Shown here: positions 54,939 through 64,000 of the stretch, piece by piece | Layout of the letters: each line of letters starts with the position of its first letter | How positions within the stretch are numbered: the stretch's first letter is position 1 | From: Symsagittifera roscoffensis | Taxonomy: Eukaryota > Xenacoelomorpha > Acoela > Convolutidae | Length of the DNA stretch: 64,000 nt | NCBI RefSeq assembly: GCF_963678635.1 | Contig: NC_087069.1 | Coordinates: 50,239,892-50,303,891 of the forward strand | Direction: 5' to 3' | Translations under genes and position numbers: made by a program | The notes under the pieces: model-generated | The model's input: only the letters and a program-made list of their open reading frames with translations | What the model was told of the DNA's origin: nothing | Databases searched by the model: none

Positions 54939-55189
54939 TATACGGTACCTTCAGAACCTGAAATTTGTTAATATTTCAGGAGTTAGATTTTCAATCGATA
55001 AACAATCATAGAATTTAATGTTCCTTACTAGACCGTAACGCAATCTGTAATTTTAAAGCTAAAACACCAGCGATTTGAGAAAAAAAACAGACGTACTTAA
55101 TCAAAATTTATATTTGAATTTGAATTTATAGTGTTCAGAATTTCAACGTTACCACTAATCCACAGACCACCTTGCACCAGTAATGTGGA

Positions 55190-55800
55190 TCAATCAAATT
55201 GCACAATTAGGCTTCTTTAATGCACGATAATGTCGAGTCCCTGAGGGGGGTTAGAGTAAGAGAGCGTTCGCGAACACCCCCCCCACCCCTAAATCCCTTA
55301 CTGGTTGCCTGTGTAATTAGAGATGTAACGTTTGAATTTGAGATGTTAGTCGATATTATGTTGAATCCATAGATTTTCTGACATTCTCTATTTGGATTTC
55401 TAATATCAATCTAAATGGCATTTAAATTTTTATTGATTTCATTAGCGATTGAAAGGCTTGTTATTTTTGTTTTTTAACCTTATATTTTTTCATAATTAAC
55501 GAAAGAACTTTTCACGTTTAAACTATATCGCCTATTGCAATGGTTAAGATTTTTTCCCCGATTTTCCTGTTTCAGTTCAAAGATTTTTCCACCCAGTTAA
55601 AAAAAGCAGCGTAGGCTAAATAAAGCTCGCTCTGCTGGCACCCATACCCTTGGATTTCGCTTTTTACGACCAATAATTGTTCATAAAAAGTAACTTTCAC
55701 CAAAAAAATTTTGTAATACTTTGTTTAAGCTACCTGTTTTGTTTTAGTGTAAAATCTTTTTTCTAATCTAAGTCGCAAATGTTGTTGCGACAAAATGTGT
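55190..55800 (+). repeat. 611-bp tandem duplication, unit 1
   Basis: Almost identical to 55,801-56,416. It contains GAGTCCCTGAGGGGGGTTAG, a CGAACACCCCCCCCA tract, an AATAAA signal within GGCTAAATAAAGCTCGC, and ends GCGACAAAATGTGT. It could be a solo-LTR or 3' end of a retroelement duplicated in tandem. Confidence 0.9.
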
Positions 55801-56416
55801 TCAATCAAATTGCACAATTAGGCTTCTTTAATGCACGATAATGTCGAGTCCCTGAGGGGGGTTAGAGTAAGAGAGCGTTCGCGAACACACCCCCCCCCCC
55901 ACCCCTAAATCCCTTACTGGTTGCCTGTGTAATTAGAGATGTAACGTTTGAATTTGAGTTGTTAGTCGATATTATGTTGAATCCATAGATTTTCTGACAT
56001 TCTCTATTTGGATTTCTAATATCAATCTAAAAGGCATTTAAATTTTTTTTGATTTCATTAGCGATTGAAAGGCTTGTTATTTTTATTTTTTAACCTTATA
56101 TTTTTTCATAATTAACGAAAGAACTTTTCACGTTTAAACTATATCGCCTATTGCAATGGTTAAGATTTTTTCCCCGATTTTCCTGTTTCAGTTCAAAGAT
56201 TTTTCCACCCAGTTAAAAAAAGCAGCGTAGGCTAAATAAAGCTCGCTCTGCTGGCACCCATACCCTTGGATTTCGCTTTTTACGACCAATAATTGTTCAT
56301 AAAAAGTAACTTTCGCCAAAAAAATGTTGTAATACTTTGTTTAAACTACCTGTTTTGTTTTAGTGTAAAATCTTTTTTCTAATCTAAGTCGCAAATGTTG
56401 TTGCGACAAAATGTGT
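55801..56416 (+). repeat. 611-bp tandem duplication, unit 2
   Basis: It differs from unit 1 by only a few substitutions and a longer C-tract, so the duplication is recent or an assembly artefact. Confidence 0.9.
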
Positions 56417-56921
56417 TAATTTTGGAAGTGTTCATTTTGATCAATAACTAGCTATTAAGTGCTGCCAATGCTAAGCATATTAACACAGACTATTATATTA
56501 CAAATAGCACTTTAGCTTCAAGGTGTAATGAATCTATAGCGTAGAGGTAGGGAAGGAGACCAGCAAAAGAATGAGAGGGTTCGAAGCTGGGAAGGGTCGG
56601 ATGTATTTAATGAAAATAAAATGCGTCCGCTCTCCAAATTGAGGCATGTTACTTAGTAATTTTTTTTTTCAAAATGACTGGTACTGCTAATGCATCATAA
56701 TTGGCTTGCGTCACTTAGCAATTATGTAGACTCATACTTGGCGTGCGTCACTAAGAAATTTTGTAGACTCAAAGTTTTACTGATTCAGTTTTTCCCAGTA
56801 ACGTTATCGGTCATATTTTGCTTGTGTGCGCAAAATGCAACTCCGCCTCTCTGTAAAGCTTTAAAAGACAATTTAGATAGGCTTTCGTTGAAAAATTTAA
56901 GGAACAATCAAAGTAGTTGAC

Positions 56922-57152
56922 TTGAAAAGAGCCTCTGATTTAAATTTTAAATGGTTCACGGATGGCCCAGAATTTAAAATTGGTAACCTAGTCCTACTTG
57001 CCGAAGACAATGAACGACCGCTAGAATGGAAAACTGGACGAATCATAGAAGTTTATCCTGGAAATGACTCGATTGTTCGAGTGGTAAAAGTGAAGACCAC
57101 AACTGGTGAATACATACGCCCAGTCGCCAAGCTGCGGAAGCTACCAGTATAG
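56922..57152 (+). pseudogene. BEL/Pao integrase C-terminal domain (DUF5641) fragment
   Basis: The 76-codon frame contains FKIGNLVLLAEDNERPLEWK, TGRIIEVYPGNDSIVRVVKV, then TGEYIRPVAKLRKLP and a stop. This is the conserved DUF5641 end of BEL/Pao polyproteins: G-D/N-L-V-L, W-x-x-G-R-I, a G-x-D turn, VRVVKVKT, RPVxKLxxLP. The catalytic integrase core, RNase H and RT that should precede it are not found. The frame at 56,690-56,920 does not continue the protein. The fragment lies 500 bp downstream of the 611-bp tandem units, which may be LTR-derived; the link is inferred. Confidence 0.8.
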
Positions 57153-57558
57153 CAACCAAGTCATATTCAATGTGCAGTTCATTTAAAACAAGAACTTTAT
57201 AGTGCTAAAAATTGAAAAATATCAAAAATGTGCATTTTTCAAATTTTAAGTGGTAGTAACCCCATGACCCTTTTGAAAGTAGGAACCTAAATTACCCCCT
57301 ATGCAATACAATATGGTCTGAATCGTTCATATTGACCACTTTCATGTAAATTCCCAATGTTGTAAATTCCCAGCATTAAAAATTCGTATGAGGTTGTACC
57401 GCCATGACCCAAAATGTAATTATTGTCTGAAAACAGCTAGGACAAACTTTCGCTCATGACTCGTACCGTTAATACTTCACTTGTATACTCCTTACTTATG
57501 GTGCAGTCACATTTAGTTCATTTATTGAATAATTAGTTACATATTTACCGTTGAACAG
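57153..57558. other. Downstream of the BEL fragment; no LTR recognised
   Basis: No copy of the 611-bp units follows, so I cannot place an LTR here. Confidence 0.4.
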
Positions 57559-57885
57559 TCATTCGCTGTCATGCGATTCGCTGTCATCAGGTCCTCTTCG
57601 CTTGTTGACCATGCAGTGTTGCTGGCAGCGCTTCCACGCAGATGCAACCAAGGAAAGTCGAGTTTGCATCTCCGCATAGTACATGCAGCAGACCCTCTCT
57701 TCGTCGCAGAGAGTCAGAACTGCGTGGCACCAGGCATATGGAAGATACAAACTTTTCCCCTTCTCAAAAACACCATAGCGGACCAGTTTCTTCTGCTGAG
57801 AACCAGGGTCATCAGAGGATTCGTATCTGAGAAGACCTAGTCGAAAGTCAGCCAATCGATGGCACTTAGAAACACGTTTTTGCAC
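57559..57885 (-). CDS. Hypothetical ORF, 108 codons
   Basis: An open minus-strand frame, less AT-rich than its surroundings and Cys-rich in the middle (AWCHAVLTLCDEERVCCMYY). It starts at ATG, reads KRVSKCHRLADFRLGLLRYE and ends in an acidic RRGPDDSESHDSE stretch. An overlapping plus-strand ORF of similar length exists, so the direction is uncertain. A retroelement gag or host exon is possible; no family is recognised. Confidence 0.25.
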   Translation of the reverse strand: MQKRVSKCHRLADFRLGLLRYESSDDPGSQQKKLVRYGVFEKGKSLYLPYAWCHAVLTLCDEERVCCMYYAEMQTRLSLVASAWKRCQQHCMVNKRRGPDDSESHDSE

Positions 57886-58414
57886 AGTTTTTACCTTGTA
57901 AATCGGTACAATTTGGTGTTTCTGTCTGCCATACTTTGGTCGACTTCTGACTGCATCTTCTCATACATGATTTCAAAAGTGATCTCAAAAGTTGAAATTT
58001 CTCACCTGGGAAAAGTTTAGGATTTTTATGATGTTTGAATGTTTGTTGATGTTTAAATATTTGTTTCAATTTTTCAATCTGAGTGTCAAATAAATGTGTG
58101 TTTTATAGGGAACTGTTTTAGATGTTGATTTCAGATGTGATTGGAAGAGAAGAAGTCCAGAATATTGATGCTTCTGGTGGACTGTTTCTTGTTTTGGATT
58201 ACTCAGCTAGCTAACAGGTTTTTTTCTTAATTTTTCTGAGGCAGTCCCCTAGATAAGATTAAGAAATGCTCTGCTTTCTCAGTGTGTGAGGAGAATTGAC
58301 TATGAGAAATCAGTTTTCTCTGGTTTTTTCTTCTCTGTTCAGAGATTGCTCGTCGTATGGGATGGGTATTAAAGTAATTTTTTTGCCTCATTTTGCTGGA
58401 TTTCTAATTGTTAA
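57886..58414. other. Stretch without supportable genes
   Basis: A lysine-rich minus ORF of 67 codons (58,069-57,866) continues upstream of the preceding ORF in another frame. No recognisable domain. Confidence 0.3.
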
Positions 58415-58655
58415 AAAATGCTAGTCATAAAATTTTCATATATGAAAAGTTTCTAAATTTTCAATTTCCATATATGAAAAAATGCTAGTCATACACTTTC
58501 CATATATGAAAAAAGGCTAGTCATACAATTTCCATATATGAAAAAAATACTAATCATAGACCTTTCCTGCAATTTTATGTACGTATGGAATTGCATGGAA
58601 AGTGTATGACTAGCATTTTTCCATATATGGAAATTGTATGATTAGTATTTTTGGT
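58415..58655. repeat. Iterated TAGTCATACAATTTCCATATATG units with inverted end
   Basis: Four forward units (ATGCTAGTCATA..TTCCATATATG) at about 58,419, 58,481, 58,508 and 58,545 are followed by two inverse units (58,599-58,652). The whole could fold as a long hairpin. Same family as 48,604-48,995. Confidence 0.8.
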
Positions 58656-61600
58656 CATCCCGGGGTTCGAACCAAGAATTTTTTCGCGGCTCCTTCAAAA
58701 GGCGAAATTCTAGTTTTTGTTGATTTTGTCATCTGGCGGTGCAATACTTGTGACATTGAGCTATCAATTGTTGAAATGATGTTGATTTCCGTTCCAATGG
58801 AAAAATAACTGGAGTTGGGGATGTTGTTGCTGGCAACTTACTTAATGATGCAGGATTGCAAGGTCAACTGATATGATGTTGAGTTCAGTATAAATTGAGC
58901 GAGGCGAATGCACTTACAAACCGGCGGAGGTTGGCGGAGGTTATCGGAGCCAAAATCGATGATGGAATGATACCTGAGTGATATATGTCGTCAAATGAGT
59001 AACCTGAACTGTTTCGGATGCAGGCTGCATTGATGCATGTCGTGTTGGTTCAATGGCTTTATTAGCGCTGGAAGTAGGATTTAGATAAGCAGAGTGATCG
59101 GATTTCAGTTGCTGGTCGGCCTTTTATAACAAAGAACTTGAGCTGTGTTGATATGATTATTTGTGTTTAAAACGAACAATGACGCAATTTTTTCTTCTGT
59201 AGAATCTGTATAAAGTCTTCCATGAGGTCACTGTTTTAATCATATTTCTTCTTGTAATACTTGATGAGCTCTTCTGTTATGGCGTGTTCATTTGACTGTT
59301 TCACAAGCTAGGCGGTGGTGTATTCCAAATTGTTTAAGATTTTTATCTTTTGTGTATGTGTCCTTTTGTGTATGTGTCCGATATGTTGTAGCTCAAATTG
59401 AAATCGACAGAAAGTGCTTTCTTTTGTAAATCGATGTGTGTTTTTCACTGAGGGAATGTTTAGTTTTTGAACATGACTGCGTTTCTGTTGATTGTTGTCA
59501 AAAACTCAGGTTTTGATTCCAGTATGAGTAAAAACCTGATTTGGTTCGTTCTAGTCGATAAACGGGGGGAGCCGAAATACAAAGAAGAGCGGTTGGTAAC
59601 CATCTTTTGATTAGGTGAATCAAAATAAGACAAGTTTGGAAAACTAAACTAATGAGTAATAAAGTTTTCCGCTACCAGTGACAAAAAGACTCAAATGAAA
59701 CAGAACATAAAATTATCTTCATCTACAAATATTAAAATGTTTGAGTTTCTAAAATGATTCAGTTTTTTATTCAGCTTCAAAATGATTTTTCCGAAGACCT
59801 TGACGTCGAAAATGCGTTGATGGAAGCTGAATTAAAGTGTAGAACTGAGGGTTTTACACATGATTAGGATTCAATGTCATCTAAAACAGTGATTGAAAAA
59901 CAATTGATCATTAGGTTTTTGGCGGCTAATAGGATATGCCTTATGCTAAATAGGCCGCTTTTGCTCGCTCGATTAAAGAGTGGGTTCACTGTGTGCGTCA
60001 AAATCACAGTCAAATATTCCTCTCTTGCCAATATCTCGTTCTCGTTAAAAATCTCTCATAACATTCTCAAATTATCTTTTTCAAGATTAATTGGCGAAGT
60101 TCTCAAGATTGATTGGCGTAATAAGGCCAACTGTTGTCTTTTGCCGGCCGCACTACTCTATGCTATCACTACCCCATAAACAACGTTTCGCCCGAATAAA
60201 CTCCGATAAATCCACTGTTTTCTATATCAGGTGATTTTGATTTAACTTTTGACGATGGGATGGATTTTTCTTTTGCTTCCACTTTTATCTTTTTCTTCTT
60301 TTCGAGGTGATTGCTGGAAATTTTGTACCAGAAACATTTTATAATTTTGACAAAATCGGGAATTTGAACAGTTTTTGTCATTGTCTTTCCAAATTAATCT
60401 TGTTGTTTTTTTTCAAGTGAAATGAGCTTAAAACCAGAAAAAAAATAAAAAAATCATTAAGATAACTAGTATAAGGCAACTGAAAACGTAATTTTCAACC
60501 CTTCTCCATAAACTGTCTTCCAATGGTTGTTCGATTAAGAAGGTTCCACTTTTTTCCGAGGTTTTTGCACAGATTTTGATCCATATTCAATATACATTAT
60601 AAAAAAAGCAAGACTGACTGTCATTTAAAAACGTCGACATCTGCTGTTTTGCTTTTCTGAGCTACGCTTATTTTTTTCAAATTTGAACACTTCTGCTGAT
60701 GATTAATTTTGTGCTTGTATTTACTTTAAGCATGCTTTCTTAACTTTTTTGACATATTCTACAGCTAAGCGCTAGAAGACTCATTGGTATACATATCACT
60801 ATTCTGTGCTAGTTAGATGGCTAAAACGCAAATATAAAATTTTAATCCGTGCAAAAAAAATCAAAGCTTTTGTGCAAACCATATTTGAATGACAATTCGT
60901 TTTTTAACATTTTACAGATTCGTTAAAATAAAAATCTATTACTGATACCGAATAGACGACTTTTTCAAGAATATGTACGAATAAATTTTTGATTTGTCAA
61001 GCTGCATTATTCTTTGTGTTTAATTGCCGCCTAGAAAATTTCAACAGATCAATTTAAATACGGGTAAGTTTGAATTACAATTCGAATAATTTTGCTTTTT
61101 AATCTGCAGCCTGATGTCTAATTGAATTTTTTTGGGAGTTTAACTTTCCAAAATTTTCCTTCATGGGTGAAAAAATAGATGATTTGCTCTTCAATTAATT
61201 TATCATTTAAAATTTTCAAATCACATTTGCGATATGGTTTTTTTGTTGAGTTTCGCCTTCTTATAAAAAAAGTTTATTTGTTTGTGATGTTCACTGGTGA
61301 AGCTCTTAAAATCTATCATTCAATATTAGGGATTACATTTTTGTGCGGTAAATTTTGTGGTGAGCATTAAACTTGCGAGACTTCCCATTTTTTGGGTATT
61401 TTGAATTTTGTTCCTCTTTTAAATAGCTATGAAAAGGCCCAAAAAAGTTTTCTAGTAGTTTGGCGCATAAAGTCAAGGAAAACCCAAGTTCAAAAACTCA
61501 GCAAAATCATTACTCAGGAAACATTTGAGTGAGCTAACGCCTCAGTTTACCATGCGTTTACTCACGGAACGAAGATCCGACCTAGTTTGTGTTCATCTTT

Positions 61601-61860
61601 GATTCAAAAAACAGAATATTTGGCTGAAACTTGGTTATGAAACCAGCGGAAATTTTTTTCAATTTTTTAAAATAATTTTGCGGTCCAGTGGAACCGGACT
61701 TGCATATTCCGGTAAAAAAGCCTTACCAAGAATTTAGATTAGAAATTGGAGCTGTTTACGTTTTCTTGCCATTCATGGATAAAGTCATGGCAAAAACAAC
61801 CATCAAATTCAAATAATCTTGAAAGAAAAGTTATCGAAAGTACAAAACCTCTAAGTCCAT
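58656..61860. other. Stretch without supportable genes
   Basis: A 15-bp TTTTGTGTATGTGTC unit is duplicated in tandem at about 59,348-59,378. ORFs at 59,874-60,179 (plus, 101 codons) and 60,169-60,381 (minus, Lys-rich, 70 codons) show no known motif. Confidence 0.35.
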
Positions 61861-64000
61861 AAGTCCAGAGATTTCTTATGTTTTTGTGCCGGGTTTCAGT
61901 ACGATTATTTCAGTAGGATGAGTGTTGCGTGATTGAACTCATTATGTCTTTTGCGCCGGATTAAAATTTGCATGGTTGTGGTGTAAGTAAAAACCCTGAT
62001 TTTTGTTTTATTTCGTTATTAAAAATTGAATTTTTCTACAAAAGATTTTGTGTTCGCATATTGTCATAAATATAAGCAATTTTTATGCTGATATTTTTGT
62101 TTTTGAGGTATATTTTGTGAAGACTTGCTGATCTCCGTTAATTTCAATTTTGTGATTTCAGCTAGGATTGATATGAGGAAAAGTAAAAACTGCCGTTTTC
62201 GTTGACCGTTGGTGATAAATTTTTTTGTTGAGTTAGGCAAAATTATTGGCCAAAAATCTGGTTGTTTACTTCTGCTGGCTGCAATCAAGGCTGCTTTTAA
62301 TCGAAAAGCCGTTTTTTTTGTATTTATCTAATCAGCAAATATTTCTGAAGTAATCATTTTTAACGATCTGCATGAATTTCCAGGCGCATGGTGATAAACG
62401 ACGGAAAAGGTCATTTGCCTTGTTGCTTCTTTCAATATTAGTGTGTTTTTCTAGTATACTGTTCCAATGAGAAACAAGATCTTCTGTCTAGGAAATAAGA
62501 CGATTTGTTTTTTTGTGAGTTTTGAAGTCTAATTTCAGTTTTCATTACTGTTCCATTGCAGTCACTGGTGCTGCAGAAACATGAACTCGTTATATTTGAT
62601 CAAAAAACGTCCTGGTCAAAGAAAATTCGTTGAGTTTTTTGCTTTTTGGTTGTTATTCCACAGTTCCGATTCGAGGAAACTTGAATGGACCTATTTTAAT
62701 TTTAGCAGCTGTTGTTTCAATTTTTTGATCCACTTTTTAATCACTCTCCCGAAATGTGCTCTGGGGTCCATTTTTTTGGAGATTCTGCCAGTAATTGATT
62801 CTGTAATGGGTCTCTGTAAGATGATCTTCAGATATGTTGCTTTGGAAGGCTCGTCTTCGCTGGTCGTTGTTTTACCTTAAGAATCCATTGACGATTGAAA
62901 TTTTGTAATACTTTGTTTTTTCTCTGAATATAGACTATTACCTGACACCTGATGTAGATCATTTCGTAAGTTGGCGCAAAACAAATCGCTGGCGCTGCTT
63001 GATGTGTAGATACTGTTTTTGTCTCTTTAGTTTGGTTAGGTGATTTTCAATTTAAAAATTGATTTCACTGCGCGTGGAAAAAAAAACTGATTTAAAGTCT
63101 GTTGTTCAGGACCTTAAGAAAAGTATCTTGTCTGATCCTAGTTTGATGAAATTTGTGTTGTCGATGATGCTGGATAAATTGATATGGCCCCAAGTGGTCG
63201 TGCTCTCTCTTAACAATGGCAAAACTGTTTTTGTTGCGGTTGTTGTCGATCTTGAACACACTTTGATGAAAAAAAATCAAAAGGTGATTTATGTCATCCA
63301 CCGTTATGACCCTTATAATATGCGAGTCGAAGAAACCTCCAGAAATTCCTATTTTTTTGTGTTTTGATTTCAATAATTTAAAAACTGGGATGTAATTTGT
63401 GCGATAATGTGGTTGGTTTTTACTTAACCTGTGTTGGAGAATCACTCGTACATAACGAAATAATGGTAACAGGAGTTTCAAACCAAAACCAGCTTTTACT
63501 TTTTCTTCTTTTGTAGAATCCTTGTACTTGCTACAGTATACTGGATGGCCATTTTAACCGCCAAGATCTTAAAAAGACGATAATTGGCAATTAAATTCCC
63601 TGAAAGCTCATCCATAGCTGTCGTGACATTTTTTTAATCTTGTACCAAATAGCCTAATGATTCATGATATGTTTCCGTTGGCACGTCAAAGTTTTGAGTT
63701 TTTTTCTGTCAATGACGAGAGTCTTGGTTTGTTTGGTTCTGCTGTAGTGGTGGTAACTGATTGCATGCTAGGTCAAACTGTTGAAAGCGATAAGATTGGG
63801 CAGAGCAATACCTTGACTGGTGATGTACAGCGTCCACTGAATCTGCTGCTGAGGTTGTAATTTGCCGACCTCAAAACCGAATATTCAAGTTTGATTTCAA
63901 ATCGTCTGGGAACCCAAGGAATTGAAAAGTATGATTGATAGCAATTGTTCCACAAAGGAAAAATTTTGGTGTGTCGATCGTTGCTCATAATTTTAAGGAC
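61861..64000. repeat. Dispersed repeat R, copy 2 (runs off the window)
   Basis: It aligns with 46,950-48,395 and has about 700 extra bp (63,260-63,940). Within it, 63,059-63,367 is a 102-codon plus frame (VVQDLKKSILSDPSLMKFVL, then VVVDLEHTLMKKNQKVIYVI), and 63,092-63,481 is an equally long minus frame. Copy 1 does not preserve either, so coding sense is undecided. Confidence 0.75.

Noticed and set aside
58415-58655. CRISPR-like array
   Set aside because: Units are few, partly inverted, separated by very short similar spacers, and the context is eukaryotic.
58655-58675. tRNA-like B-box word (CGGGGTTCGAACC)
   Set aside because: The T-stem cannot close with the following bases and no acceptor, D-arm or anticodon arm is found upstream; GGTTCGAACC is simply a palindrome.
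63059-63481. Gene in the long opposite-strand ORFs of repeat R copy 2
   Set aside because: Both strands are open for about 100 codons and copy 1 preserves neither, so no coding direction can be claimed.
1-64000. Intact autonomous virus or transposon, rRNA genes, telomeric repeats
   Set aside because: No element has an intact gene set, no rRNA-like conserved blocks were seen, and no (TTAGGC)n or (TTAGGG)n arrays are present.

Overview
The window looks like a gene-poor, AT-rich, transposon-filled stretch of an invertebrate metazoan nuclear genome. There is no bacterial-style operon of intact long genes. The recognisable coding traces are animal transposons (Maverick/Polinton, a LINE, a Penelope-like GIY-YIG element, BEL/Pao) and one 14-3-3 fragment. 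Nearly every recognisable gene is broken by stops or frameshifts. I cannot name the species. Nematodes and cnidarians both carry this mix of elements.

The main content is three related Maverick/Polinton (virus-like DNA transposon) copies. Copy A (1 to about 8,470) enters from the left edge. In order it carries a leftward DNA polymerase zinc-finger start, a cluster of small unknown genes, a packaging ATPase tail, a short basic gene, a DDE integrase, the end of a major-capsid-type gene and a small virion-type gene. Copy C (about 8,570-13,600) abuts A. It is a reduced copy whose own ends form an inverted repeat and whose middle (about 9,600-12,460) is flipped relative to A and B. Copy B (about 33,614-44,821) is bounded by diverged terminal inverted repeats of about 300 bp. 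It keeps the polymerase start, ATPase, an internally deleted integrase, a capsid fragment, a minor-capsid-type gene, a membrane protein and an adenain-like protease. Comparing the copies shows conserved accessory ORFs of unknown function, and TGACGTCA palindromes just upstream of the polymerase start in A and B and beside an accessory divergent gene pair in C.

Between C and B (13.6-33.6 kb) I see decayed, mostly unassignable sequence: a somewhat less AT-rich coding relic at 14-17 kb, a tandemly duplicated ORF region at 20 kb, a duplicated 0.8-0.95 kb unit at 21.2-23.0 kb, a 240-bp direct repeat pair at 26.4/27.1 kb, a GTCGAAC-rich stretch, and a cluster of GCGGAATCCGC pseudo-palindromes at 32.3-32.8 kb.

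Right of B (44.8-64 kb) lies a retroelement graveyard. It holds a LINE reverse transcriptase relic (minus), a 1.5-2.1 kb direct repeat family at 47-48.4 and 61.9-64 kb with a BEL/Pao-like gag fragment next to the first copy, a Penelope-type GIY-YIG ORF with a hammerhead-like motif downstream of it, a truncated 14-3-3 copy ending at a 153-bp inverted-repeat element, a 611-bp tandem duplication and a BEL/Pao integrase tail. All boundaries were set by eye from motif and synteny comparison. No alignment or database search was run.
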